A stretch of DNA of 64,000 nt. Origin: an uncultured Latescibacterota bacterium. GTDB taxonomy: Bacteria; Latescibacterota; UBA2968. The translations under genes and the position numbers were made by a program. A model generated the notes under the pieces. It was not told the DNA's origin and searched no databases. It worked only from the letters and a program-made list of their open reading frames with translations. The stretch covers positions 1,316,394 to 1,380,393 of the forward strand of contig OY282377.1 in NCBI GenBank assembly GCA_958295785.1. The letters run 5' to 3'. This document shows, in pieces, positions 1 to 8,371 of the stretch (position 1 is its first letter; each line of letters starts with the position of its first letter).

Positions 1-2
1 CC

Positions 3-215
3 GATTTTCGGCAAACGCCCGGGCGAAAACAATTCGTGCCCGCGCACAGCGTTCAGGGCAAAAACGGCGCGTGGGAAAGCACATGGGTGGGGCACCACGG
101 GTCAGCCGATCTGTTTTCAATGGCCCGCGCAAACAGCTTGTTTGTGGTCAATGCCGAATTGGCCCATGTAAAAGCTGGCGAGGAATTGGATCTCATTTTG
201 TTGGAGCGGTGGTAA
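3..215 (+). CDS. moeA: Molybdopterin molybdenumtransferase MoeA, C-terminal fragment (cut by window edge)
   Basis: The frame is open from the left edge (first full codon at base 3) to a TAA at 213-215. The translation contains PGR..FVPA followed by W..HHGSADLFSMARANS and ends VKAGEELDLILLERW. The G-S-A-D-L..(A/M)ARANS stretch and the closing beta-barrel domain are typical of MoeA, which inserts molybdate into adenylylated molybdopterin in the cytoplasm. Only about 70 C-terminal residues are inside the window, so catalytic residues cannot be checked. About 50 bases separate its stop from the tRNA-Asp promoter. No start codon is present, so a search based on start codons would miss it. Confidence 0.88.
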   Translation, partial: DFRQTPGRKQFVPAHSVQGKNGAWESTWVGHHGSADLFSMARANSLFVVNAELAHVKAGEELDLILLERW

Positions 216-263
216 AAGGCAGGTGCAAACCCGCGTGTCTGACCGAGGATATGTTGAATTTGC

Positions 264-292
264 TTGACACTGAATAGACACCTTGTTAAATT
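264..292 (+). promoter_or_regulatory. Sigma-70-type promoter for tRNA-Asp
   Basis: TTGACA at 264-269 is followed after 17 bases by TAAATT at 287-292 (4 of 6 matches to TATAAT). Transcription would begin near 299, giving a leader of about 45 nt before the tRNA. It lies in otherwise non-coding DNA downstream of moeA. Inferred from sequence only. Confidence 0.6.
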
Positions 293-344
293 CTCAGCAC
301 TTCGGGAAGATGAACGTCTCGAATTGTTTTGCAAATGAAAATTT

Positions 345-422
345 GGGGTAGTAGCTCAGTTTGGTTAGAGTACTGGCCTGTCACGCCAGTGGTCGCGGGT
401 TCGAGTCCCGTCTGCCCCGCCA
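345..422 (+). tRNA. tRNA-Asp (anticodon GTC), CCA encoded
   Basis: The acceptor arms GGGGTAG (345-351) and CTGCCCC (412-418) pair with one G-T wobble. The anticodon arm CTGGC / GCCAG encloses the loop CTGTCAC, so the anticodon is GTC. The T arm carries GTTCGAGTC. The terminal CCA is encoded at 420-422. A promoter sits upstream and a strong terminator starts ten bases downstream, so this is a single-gene transcription unit. Confidence 0.96.
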
Positions 423-431
423 ATTGACCGG

Positions 432-465
432 AAAGCTCGACGCAATTACACGTGTCGAGCTTTTT
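432..465 (+). terminator. Rho-independent terminator after tRNA-Asp
   Basis: AAAGCTCGAC (432-441) pairs perfectly with GTCGAGCTTT (454-463) around a 12-base loop, and the T-rich tract runs to 465. It directly follows the tRNA. The next 160 bases up to mfd hold nothing I recognise. Confidence 0.85.
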
Positions 466-626
466 GGCGTGTACTGCTAAAATTTTGCAACCATCACACA
501 GGCGTAGCGCGTACGAACGCGGATAAAAGGCGAGCGGCCAAGTGGCGAGACATCTGCCAGGGACGCGCCTCAAGTAATTGCGCTGTCTGTCGGTGGTTGC
601 TTTTGATCGTTGAGGCCAAAGGAGTT

Positions 627-3600
627 ATGTCCGTTGAGAGATTGTACAATCGCATGAAAAATTCGCCGCCATTTAAGGACTTGGCGCGAAAATTAGCATC
701 CGGGGATCAAGAGGTGGCAATGCGCGGAGGCGCGGGGTCCCTGTCGGCATTTGCCATCGCGGGAATTGAAGAGGCCGTGCCCGGCCCGGTGGTGGTCGTG
801 TGCGCGGATGAAGAGCGCGCCGAGGCGTTGCGAAATGATTTGGAGCGACTGGTCGAAGATGTGGGGTATTTCCCGAGCTGGGATGTGGCGCATTGGGATG
901 GGCGTTCGCCGCATTTGGACGGGGTGGGATTGCGGATGGAAGCATTGGATCAGTTGCACCGAGGGGCAGGTGGCATCGTGGTCGCACCGATTGAAGCCCT
1001 GATGGGACACACCTTGTCCCCGGACTTGTTTGACTTGAGCGTGAAGACGATTCGTTTGGATCGGGAAATCTCGCCTTTGGCCTTGGCGGATCATCTGGTG
1101 GAAATCGGATATGAGCGCGTGACCACTGTGGAAGGGGTGGGGCAATTTGGAATGCGCGGTGGCATTTTGGATTTCTGTTCGTTTGGCAGCGCGCATCCGG
1201 TGCGACTGGAGTTTTGGGGTGACGAGGTGTCGGCGATCCGCGCGTTTGATTTGAGTACCCAACGGTCTGTGGCGCGGTTGGAGGAAACGCGGATTTTGCC
1301 TTGCCGAGAAAGTGTGCTCCCGCTGACAATGTCGGATATCTATTTGGAAAATTTAGAAAATGCAGAGCGCGATTTGGGCATTGCATTGCCCACCGTGCGG
1401 GAGATGCTGGAACGCGAAGGGGTTTTTGAGGGGCAAGAGCACTACCTCAGCGTGTTGTATGGCGCGCGCACGGGGTTGTTGGATTACGTGCCCGAAGGGT
1501 GCTGGATCGTCTTAGATGACCCCGATGGCATTGCCGCAGCAGCGGATGATGCCTGGGCCGCGTGCGAGCAAATCGCACAGCGAAAAAAGAAGCGACGAGG
1601 GGAAACAGAACCCTTGCCAACGCGGTGTGTGCTCCGAGAACCAAAGGATGTGCTTCACCGCTTGGAACAAATGCCTCGGGTGTTGAATCGCGCCTTGGGC
1701 GGCGTGTCTGAAGATGCGGTGGATTTGGGTGGGCAAAGCGGGCAGCACTACGAGGGCCATGTGCCCGTGTTGAAGGAGGATGTGCGAAAGTATTGGATGG
1801 ATGGGTATGAGGTTGTCATTCTGTGTGAAAGCGTTGGACAGCAGGCGCGTTTGGAAGAAATTTTGGAAGACAGCGCCGATGTGGTCTCGATTTACGTAGG
1901 CGTGCTACAATCCGGATTTGCGTACCGCCCCGGCAAGGTCTTTTTGGTCAATGACCATGAAATTTACAGCCGCGTGCGTCGGCGCCGGCGGTATCGCCGC
2001 TTTCAAGATGCGTCGCCGATCAAAACGGTGGCAGCACTTCAGCGCGGCGATTTTGTCGTGCATGTGGATCACGGCATCGGGCGGTTTGAAGGGGTGGAGC
2101 GGATTGAGATGGGCCGTTTGGCCAGCGATTGTCTCGCCCTTGGGTATCGGAATGGAGATCGGGTTTTTGTGCCGGTGGATCAGATGAACCGCGTGCAGAA
2201 GTATTCCGGGCGAGATGGCGTAGCACCTGTATTGAGCAAATTGGGCACGGTGGCATGGGAGCGGTTGAAAGAAAGGACGCGCAAAGCCATTTTCAAAATG
2301 GCGGCAGAGCTCGTGGCTTTGTACGCCGAGCGCAAAGCGCGACCAGGCACGGCATTTTCGCCCGATGGCGCGGAGATGAAGGCAATAGAAGCGTCGTTTC
2401 CCTTTCGTGAAACCCGAGATCAACAGGCGGCGATAGAGGCCGTGCGCCAAGATATGGAATCGCGGTCCGCGATGGATCGGTTGATTTGTGGCGACGTGGG
2501 GTATGGCAAAACAGAAGTGGCGATTCGCGGGGCATTTAAGGCGATTTTGGATGGCAAACAAGTGGCGGTTTTGGCCCCCACCACCATTTTGGCGCAGCAG
2601 CACTTTCGCACATTTTCCGAACGGTTTGCCGAATTTCCCGTGCATGTCGCGGTCATGAGCCGGTTTCGCACGCGGGCCGAGCAACAACGCACCCTCGAGC
2701 GGATGGAGAATGGCAGCGTGGATATCGTGGTGGGCACGCATCGGTTGTTGTCTAAGGATGTCGCCTTCAAATCCTTGGGGCTTTTGGTCATAGACGAAGA
2801 ACACCGCTTTGGGGTGCGGCACAAAGAGCGATTAAAAGAGATGCGGCGGTTGGTGGATGTGTTGACACTTACCGCGACGCCGATTCCGCGCACCTTGCAC
2901 ATGTCGCTGATGGGCGCGCGCGATATGTCGGTGATTCAAACCCCGCCCAAAGATCGCTTGCCCATTCAGACCGAAGTCCTGGCATTTGAAGAGGAGCGCA
3001 TTGCCGAGGCGATTTTGCGAGAAGTGGATCGAGGCGGGCAGATCTACTTTGTTCACAATCGCATTCAGTCCATGCAGGCGATGATGGGCTTTCTCCATCG
3101 CTTGGTGCCCGAAGTGCGTTTGGGGATGGGGCACGGGCAAATGCCCGAGCGACAACTCGAAAAAGTGATGATGGACTTTTTCGAGCACAAGTACGATGTT
3201 CTGGTCTCGACCATGATCGTGGAGTCTGGGCTGGACATTCCCAATGTGAACACGCTGATCGTGAACCGGGCGGATCGATTGGGATTGGCGCAGTTGTACC
3301 AGTTGCGCGGCCGGGTCGGTCGGTCGAATAAGCGGGCGTACGCGTATTTGTTCGTGCCGTCGCGGCAAGCCCTTAGAAAAGCGGCTGTGAGACGATTGCG
3401 CGCCATTGAGGAATTTTCGGATTTGGGGTCGGGATTTCACATTTCAATGCGCGATATGGAAATTCGAGGCACCGGCAATGTATTGGGGGCGCAGCAGCAC
3501 GGCCATATTGCGGCCGTGGGATTCGATTTGTACACGCGGTTGTTGGACGAGGCCGTGCGGCAGATCAAGGGCGATGAGACCGAACCCGCGATTGAGCCAG

Positions 3601-4037
3601 AGGTACAGGTGTCGATCTCGTCGTACATTCCGGACGATTATATTTCAGATGCGGATCAAAAAATGCAGTTCTATCAGCGTTTGGGCGAGATGCGCCGAAC
3701 AGTGGAGGTGTTGGCAATTGAAGAAGAACTCGCGGATCGCTTTGGGCCTTTGCCCGAACCCACCGCCGCATTGTTGGACGTTTTACAGGTCAAACTTTTG
3801 GCGCGCCAACTTCGGTTGTCTCAGTTGCACATTGGAGAGGTGATGACGATGACTTTGTCCCCTGAAAAAATGCTGACGCGGCAGGAGATCGAGCGGATGG
3901 TGACCCAGTCGCCACTGCCCCTACAATTCGCGCTGGGAGACCCGCCAAAAATCGAGGTCGCGCTGATCGGCAAGGGCCCCCAGTCGCGCTTAGAATCGGC
4001 GAAAAATGTATTGCAAAGCCTTCAATCCAGCCCGTAA
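627..4037 (+). CDS. mfd: Transcription-repair coupling factor Mfd
   Basis: Mfd is an ATP-driven DNA translocase that removes RNA polymerase stalled at DNA lesions and recruits the UvrA excision-repair machinery. With the ATG at 627 it is 1136 residues, a normal length. The N-terminal third is the UvrB-like homology module; the RNA-polymerase-interaction segment follows around residues 470-540. The helicase core shows Walker A GDVGYGKT (residues 622-629), the DEEH box (723-726) and the LTATPIPRTLHMS motif, and the C-terminal TRCF domain is complete. The frame could be extended to a TTG at 597. I prefer the ATG at 627 because AAAGGAG stands just before it, although its two-base spacing is unusually short. 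It is co-directional with the foldase gene behind it. Confidence 0.97.
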   Translation: MSVERLYNRMKNSPPFKDLARKLASGDQEVAMRGGAGSLSAFAIAGIEEAVPGPVVVVCADEERAEALRNDLERLVEDVGYFPSWDVAHWDGRSPHLDGVGLRMEALDQLHRGAGGIVVAPIEALMGHTLSPDLFDLSVKTIRLDREISPLALADHLVEIGYERVTTVEGVGQFGMRGGILDFCSFGSAHPVRLEFWGDEVSAIRAFDLSTQRSVARLEETRILPCRESVLPLTMSDIYLENLENAERDLGIALPTVREMLEREGVFEGQEHYLSVLYGARTGLLDYVPEGCWIVLDDPDGIAAAADDAWAACEQIAQRKKKRRGETEPLPTRCVLREPKDVLHRLEQMPRVLNRALGGVSEDAVDLGGQSGQHYEGHVPVLKEDVRKYWMDGYEVVILCESVGQQARLEEILEDSADVVSIYVGVLQSGFAYRPGKVFLVNDHEIYSRVRRRRRYRRFQDASPIKTVAALQRGDFVVHVDHGIGRFEGVERIEMGRLASDCLALGYRNGDRVFVPVDQMNRVQKYSGRDGVAPVLSKLGTVAWERLKERTRKAIFKMAAELVALYAERKARPGTAFSPDGAEMKAIEASFPFRETRDQQAAIEAVRQDMESRSAMDRLICGDVGYGKTEVAIRGAFKAILDGKQVAVLAPTTILAQQHFRTFSERFAEFPVHVAVMSRFRTRAEQQRTLERMENGSVDIVVGTHRLLSKDVAFKSLGLLVIDEEHRFGVRHKERLKEMRRLVDVLTLTATPIPRTLHMSLMGARDMSVIQTPPKDRLPIQTEVLAFEEERIAEAILREVDRGGQIYFVHNRIQSMQAMMGFLHRLVPEVRLGMGHGQMPERQLEKVMMDFFEHKYDVLVSTMIVESGLDIPNVNTLIVNRADRLGLAQLYQLRGRVGRSNKRAYAYLFVPSRQALRKAAVRRLRAIEEFSDLGSGFHISMRDMEIRGTGNVLGAQQHGHIAAVGFDLYTRLLDEAVRQIKGDETEPAIEPEVQVSISSYIPDDYISDADQKMQFYQRLGEMRRTVEVLAIEEELADRFGPLPEPTAALLDVLQVKLLARQLRLSQLHIGEVMTMTLSPEKMLTRQEIERMVTQSPLPLQFALGDPPKIEVALIGKGPQSRLESAKNVLQSLQSSP

Positions 4038-4079
4038 AATCCCGCCTCTTCAGGGCGGGGATGCAAGGGCTTTAGCCTT
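4029..4079 (+). repeat. Double-hairpin element at the end of mfd, related to a copy at 52548
   Basis: CCCGCC (4041-4046) pairs with GGCGGG (4054-4059), and a second small hairpin GGCT-TT-AGCC follows at about 4068-4077. The left part, including the preceding AGCCCGTAAAA that supplies the mfd stop codon, recurs almost unchanged at 52548-52577. The shape resembles terminal hairpins of IS200/IS605-type elements, but no transposase is nearby. It may simply act as the mfd terminator. Confidence 0.45.
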
Positions 4080-4246
4080 TGACAGACTCGGCATTGAGAC
4101 TTAAATTTGTGGTGTCTATGGGCGTTTCGGATGGACGCCCGGAGGCCACGCCCCTACGATTGCCTTTCATCCGCGTTCATCTGCGGATCGCCTTTGGGGC
4201 GGTTGGGGCGAAACTTTATTTTTTGATGGTTAGAGCCATGACCGCC

Positions 4247-5083
4247 ATGGGAGAGCGCGTTTTGAAACGGGCGGGATGTTTGAAAATTGGCCTGATTGGC
4301 CTGATTGTTTTTGGGGGATGCAAGGTCCCGCCAAAAGGCACTGCGGTGGCACAGGTGGGGGACAGCTACCTGACCCGCGAGGCATTGGAGCGGCGGATTC
4401 CCGCCTCGTTTGCCGGCACACTGTCGGTTGCGGAAAAACGCGGGTTGGTCGAAAATTGGGTTGAGGAAGAGTTGCTCTATCGAGAGGCATTGCGGCAAAA
4501 GCTCGATAGAGATCCCGAATTGTCGGAGCGCATCGATCGCGCGGTGAGGCAATTGTTGGCGGGCGAGTTGATAGCACGCCTACCTGTGCGCGATGCCGAC
4601 GTCTTACAGGACGAAATTCTCGCCTATTACGAAGCGCGTCAAACAGATTTTGAGCGCGATCAGCCCGAACTGAGGGCGCGGCACATCGTCGTAAAAGACG
4701 AGCAGGCAATGAATCAGGCTTGGGAGCGACTGAGAAAGGGCGCGTTTTTTGGGCAATTGGCTGGTGAAGTTTCCATTGATCTGTCGGCTACAAAAGGCGG
4801 CGATTTGGGATATTTTACCGAAGACATGGTTCATCCCTCTTTTTGGTCCGCATGTCAAAACGTCAAATTGGGGCATCGGGTGCGCGTTTCAACCGAATTG
4901 GGCTACCACATCATCGAAGTGCTGGATCGGCGCGAAGCGGGTTCCATCCGCGATTTGTCCGATGTGCGCGGCGAGATTCAACAGCGCATTTTGACCGAGC
5001 GAAGACGCGAGCAACGGGCGAAGTTGTTGACCGAGCTCAAGGCGCGAATGGAATGGTCAATGGATTTGGAGAAGATCGAGTAG
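4247..5083 (+). CDS. PpiC-type peptidyl-prolyl isomerase lipoprotein (SurA/PrsA-like foldase)
   Basis: This is a predicted lipid-anchored periplasmic foldase of 278 residues. A basic, hydrophobic leader ends in the lipobox LIVFGGC, making Cys25 the modified residue. An N-terminal SurA-like helical region (residues about 30-145) precedes a parvulin rotamase domain (about 146-250) with the typical stretches ARHIVVKDE, KGGDLGYF and GYHIIEV. The open frame reaches back to 4079, but that part crosses a dispersed intergenic repeat. The true start is one of the ATGs at 4226, 4238 or 4247; none has a convincing ribosome site, and 4247 gives the most ordinary signal peptide. Proteins of this kind assist outer-membrane protein folding. 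Confidence 0.82.
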   Translation: MGERVLKRAGCLKIGLIGLIVFGGCKVPPKGTAVAQVGDSYLTREALERRIPASFAGTLSVAEKRGLVENWVEEELLYREALRQKLDRDPELSERIDRAVRQLLAGELIARLPVRDADVLQDEILAYYEARQTDFERDQPELRARHIVVKDEQAMNQAWERLRKGAFFGQLAGEVSIDLSATKGGDLGYFTEDMVHPSFWSACQNVKLGHRVRVSTELGYHIIEVLDRREAGSIRDLSDVRGEIQQRILTERRREQRAKLLTELKARMEWSMDLEKIE

Positions 5084-5118
5084 TGGGGTTGGGTTGCCCT
5101 TTCGCTTCTTGTATCTTT

Positions 5119-5537
5119 GGGCGAGCACGGGGGCATCGCCCCTACAATATCTTTGGGCGAGCACGGGGGCGTCGCCCCTACGTTTCTAATCCCTCGCTTC
5201 CCGCCTTTCCTCCGCGCCATCCGTATAATCCGCGATCCGCCTTGTATCTTTCCTTTTCGGGCGAGCACGGGGGCATCGCCCCTACAATATCTTTGGGCGA
5301 GCACAGGGGCATCGCCCCTACACACACTGCTCGCCTTTTCGCCTTTCCTCCGCGCCATCCGTGTAATCCGCGATCCGTCTTGTATCTTTCCTTTTCGGGC
5401 GAGCACGGGGGCCGCGCCCCTACAATATCTTTGGGCGAGCACGGGGGCATCGCCCCTACACACACTGCTCGCCTTTTCGCCTTTCCTCCGCGCCATCCGT
5501 ATAATCCGTGTAATCCGCGATCCGCCTTTCCCGATTA
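5119..5537. repeat. Array 1 of a palindromic interspersed repeat (six hairpin units)
   Basis: Six copies of a 27-base unit beginning GGGCGAGCAC and ending CGCCCCTAC start at 5119, 5155, 5259, 5295, 5397 and 5433. The unit ends GGGCGA and TCGCCC are inverted, so each copy can fold. Between pairs of units is a second conserved segment of about 65 bases (TTTCCTCCGCGCCATCCG, then ATCCGCGATCCGCC). The whole stretch from 5084 to 5541 has no credible gene; open frames across it are translations of the repeat. Array 2 at 7871 has the same composition and direction. Confidence 0.9.
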
Positions 5538-6580
5538 AAGATCATTTCACAGAGAACATTTCCGCGGCGAATCTTACAAACTGAGGATGATCGCCGAGGG
5601 CGTGAACCAGGTTTCTTGCGTTCTGAGCCGCAGGAGCGGAGTTCCGCGCAAATACTGCATCCATCTCCTTCTGCAGCACCGGTCCGCAAAGCAAGTTTGC
5701 GACACCAAGCCCATACTCCACATCCGGACCGGGTTCGCCAGCGTCTATCGCACATTCTTTCAGGACGCTTACAATCTCCTGTGGCGTGTCCCAGAACTGG
5801 GCGAGATAGAAGGCCATAGCAGACAAGCGGGCCGAAGCCTGTGAGGTGTATTGACCAGGAATAACAGTAAAGCAGTTATCCTTGAGGGTGCCACAGCGAA
5901 TAACATCCCGATGCGGCACCGCTGTCATGCTGTCCGAACTGATGTCCGCGCTGCTGGCAAACAGCACATTGTCGAGCCGTGCAACCTCTTGAATGTTCTG
6001 ATACGCTCCCCAATTTCTCTCTGCAGTGGAATTTCTCCAGTAACCATCTGCCTGCCAGAGCAGATGGCCATCGTTCCATATGTCCCAAGAGCGGGATGTC
6101 GGAGAGTTTATATGATCAATCTCAGCATATCTATAACTATTACCCGTGACAGTGACAAATAAGGTGCCGCTTTCTCCGCGCAATCTCTCTATATCTTTCT
6201 CTGTCTCAAAAGGAGTAGCGTGCGGCACATGCACTACCCGGGTTCTCCTGCGCAGTGACTCGTACTCACTGGAGGTGAATCGTCGCAGACCCCAGTTTCC
6301 GTCACTGGTAGCCCAACCACTCAAAGAAAACGAAAGTGACTCCTCGGGTATACCCATACCAATCAATACCCTCCGCATCTCTCTTCCATGCGAATCAAGA
6401 AAGTCACCGACTAACAGGGTATCCTTGAATCCTCCCTGTTGCCTGATTGCCCCGCTATTGAGATCATAGACACTGGCACGAGGAATTCCATAAGATGTGC
6501 TGAAAAGTGTATTGTACCTCGCATTAATACTCTGTAAATTAAATACTTTGGAATTTCAATTATTTCAAGGAGGCGTTCGC

Positions 6581-7003
6581 ATGCCCAAACAACACGTCCA
6601 ACTCACCCCCACAGACCGAGATACTTTGACCGCCTTGATCACCAAAGGAGACCAAAAAGCCCGAATCTACAAACGCGCCTTGGGCTTGCTTGAACTTGAC
6701 CGAGGCAAAACCTACACCCAAGGGGCTCAAACCCTCGGCATGACCGGGCAGACCCTGAGCAATTGGGCAAAGAAATACCGCACCCTCGGCTTGGATGGCC
6801 TCAAAGATGCCCCGCGGCCAGGACGCCCGGTGGAGATGACCGGCAAGCAACGGGCCCAAATCACCGCCTTGGCCTGTTCAACCCCCCCGGCAGGCCATGG
6901 CAGATGGACGTTGCGCCTCTTGGCGGATCACTGCGTGGCATTGGGCTATTGTGAGCATCTCTCACACACGCATGTCAAGACGATTCTAAAAAAAACGAAT
7001 TGA
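6581..7003 (+). CDS. IS630 transposase, N-terminal part (OrfA, helix-turn-helix)
   Basis: A 140-residue protein from an ATG with AAGGAGG about nine bases upstream. It carries the IS630-type DNA-binding region: a first helix-turn-helix around GAQTLGMTGQTLSNWAKKY, then GLDGLKDAPRPGRP and a second winged-helix segment ending HVKTILKKTN. It stops at 7001-7003, immediately after a run of eight A at 6988-6995. Shifting back one base in that run joins it to OrfB as ...TILKKNELKPHLKRTWCI, the normal sequence of a single-chain IS630 transposase. The break is therefore either programmed -1 frameshifting or a one-base expansion of the A run. Confidence 0.85.
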   Translation: MPKQHVQLTPTDRDTLTALITKGDQKARIYKRALGLLELDRGKTYTQGAQTLGMTGQTLSNWAKKYRTLGLDGLKDAPRPGRPVEMTGKQRAQITALACSTPPAGHGRWTLRLLADHCVALGYCEHLSHTHVKTILKKTN

Positions 7004-7710
7004 AGCCCCACTTGAAGAGAACATGGTGCATCCGCAAAGTGGATGCGTCCTTTCTCGCACGCATGGAAGCCTTGCTTTGGCTGTATGACCAACCTCATGA
7101 TCCCAATGTTCCTGTGGTCTGCTTTGATGAACGTCCTTGTTTTCTCATCGGACAAGTCCTTGATCCCTTGCCCCTAACAACAGGCCAAGTGACCAAAGAA
7201 CATTATGCCTATACCAAACACGGCTCGTGTGCTTTGTTGGCCGCCATTGAGCCTTTAACCGGCAAACGGCTTGCCGAAATCTATCCCCGGCGCACGATGA
7301 AGGAATACACCCACTTTTGTCAGGCCATGACACAGCATTGGCCACAAGCGGAGAAAATCCGCTTGGTGCAAGACAATCTCAACACGCATACCCGCCATGC
7401 CTTCTATCGTTACTTGCCGGCCGATGAGGCGTTTGCCCTCGCGCAGAAGTTTGAGTTCTTCTTTACTCCCAAGGCGGCGAGTTGGCTCAACATGATCGAG
7501 ATCGAATTTTCGGCTCTGGCGCGAGGATGTTTGAATAGGCGCATTGCGACAAAGGCGGAACTGCGCCGAGAAGTTTTGGCCTTCTTTCAGGAGCGGGAGG
7601 CCAAGGGCATCCCCTTGAATTGGCAGTTCACTTTGCCCAAGGCCAGAGACAAGATGAATACCCATTATCAACGCGTTTATCCAGACAATTCAAAACTTAG
7701 GATAACTTAA
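6988..7710 (+). CDS. IS630 transposase, catalytic part (OrfB, DDE domain)
   Basis: This frame holds the DDE nuclease fold: the first acidic residue in VVCFDERPCF, the second in LVQDNLNTH, and the final Glu in WLNMIEIEFSALARG. The frame's first usable codon is a TTG at 7000, but the natural product is probably the OrfA-OrfB fusion made by a -1 slip in the A run at 6988-6995. All three catalytic acids are present and the C-terminus reaches the right inverted repeat, so the enzyme could be functional if the slip occurs. Confidence 0.85.
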   Translation, partial: KKNELKPHLKRTWCIRKVDASFLARMEALLWLYDQPHDPNVPVVCFDERPCFLIGQVLDPLPLTTGQVTKEHYAYTKHGSCALLAAIEPLTGKRLAEIYPRRTMKEYTHFCQAMTQHWPQAEKIRLVQDNLNTHTRHAFYRYLPADEAFALAQKFEFFFTPKAASWLNMIEIEFSALARGCLNRRIATKAELRREVLAFFQEREAKGIPLNWQFTLPKARDKMNTHYQRVYPDNSKLRIT

Positions 7711-7870
7711 TTTACAGAGTAATTAATCCTAATCAGGGACTCTTTGTCCAATGGAAGGTCATTCGGACCGCAGCCGCCGTCCCGCAGGATGAAGCCCGGC
7801 ATAATCAGCAATACCACTAACGAATATATACGCATCTACTGCTCCTTTCTTTGATCCGCCTTGTATCTTT

Positions 7871-8370
7871 GGGCGAGCACGGGGGCGTCGCCCCTACGTT
7901 CCTAATCCCCCGCTTTTCGCCTTTCCTTCGCGCCATCCGTATAATCCGCGATCCGTCTTGTATCTTTCCTTTTCGGGCGAGCACGGGGGCATCGCCCCTA
8001 CAATATCTTTTGGCGAGCACGGGGGCATCGCCCCTACGTTTCTAATCCCTCGCTTCCCGCCTTTCCTCCGCGCCATCCGTATAATCCGCGATCCGTCTTG
8101 TATCTTTCCTTTTCGGGCGAGCACGGGGGCATCGCCCCTACACACACTGCTCGCCTTTTCGCCTTTTCGCCTTTCCTCCGCGCCATCCGTATAATCCGCG
8201 ATCCGCCTTGTATCTTTCCTTTTCGGGCGAGCACGGGGGCGTCGCCCCTACGTTCCTATCCTCGCATCTTTCTTATGCTTTCACCTACCTTCATCTACGT
8301 TCATCTGGGTTTGCTTTTCGCCTTTCCTCCGTGTAATCCGCGCAATCCGCTTAATCCGCGATCCGCCTTT
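7871..8370. repeat. Array 2 of the palindromic interspersed repeat (five hairpin units)
   Basis: Hairpin units begin at 7871, 7975, 8011 (TGGCGA variant), 8115 and 8225, alternating with the same 65-base spacer segment seen in array 1. The final part (8315-8370) is spacer only, with repeated ATCCGC words. It fills the 536 bases between the peptidase lipoprotein start and the dioxygenase stop. No gene is credible here. Confidence 0.9.
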
Positions 8371-8371
8371 C

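Larger units (their letters stand above)
6527..7723 (+). mobile_element. IS630-family insertion sequence, 1197 bp, with TA target duplication
   Basis: The ends are near-perfect inverted repeats: ATACTCTGTAAATTAA on the left and ATTACTCTGTAAATTAA, read inward, on the right. They are flanked by TA at 6525-6526 and 7724-7725, the target duplication known for IS630/Tc1-type elements. These limits were chosen because excising the element plus one TA restores an open reading frame in the host gene. The transposase reading frame is split into two overlapping parts. The ends are intact and the element looks recent. Confidence 0.88.
5542..7835 (-). pseudogene. S8 (subtilisin-like) peptidase lipoprotein gene interrupted by an IS630 element
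   Basis: The gene starts at an ATG read from 7835, behind AAAGGAG, with a signal sequence MRIYSLVVLLIMPGF and a possible lipid-acceptor Cys in RDGGCGPN (weak lipobox). It runs to 7726, is cut by the IS, resumes at 6526 and stops at 5542. Removing 6527-7723 and one TA copy joins the two parts in frame (...ESLIRIN + ARYNTLFSTSYG...), giving 365 codons. The C-terminal part looks like a subtilase: DSHGREM is a candidate His motif, YTSQASARLSAMAFYL the Ser motif, and YGLGVANLLC the usual tail after it. I cannot place the catalytic Asp with confidence. Repeat arrays lie on both sides of the gene. Confidence 0.72.

Noticed and set aside
1905-2822. A 305-codon minus-strand frame within mfd
   Set aside because: It lies wholly inside conserved mfd motifs, is rich in Arg/His/Pro as expected for an antisense shadow, and lacks a start signal.
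4079-4246. N-terminal extension of the foldase frame
   Set aside because: It crosses a dispersed repeat fragment and would place about 56 residues before the lipoprotein signal peptide.
5117-5584. Overlapping open frames on both strands through the repeat arrays (also 7851-8234)
   Set aside because: They translate the same GEHGGIAPT or [10 protein letters not shown]-like unit over and over from intergenic palindromes; no ribosome sites and no independent conservation.
5119-8370. Possible CRISPR arrays
   Set aside because: The intervals between hairpin units are themselves repeated and not unique spacers, unit spacing alternates between about 36 and 102-104 bases, and no cas genes are present.
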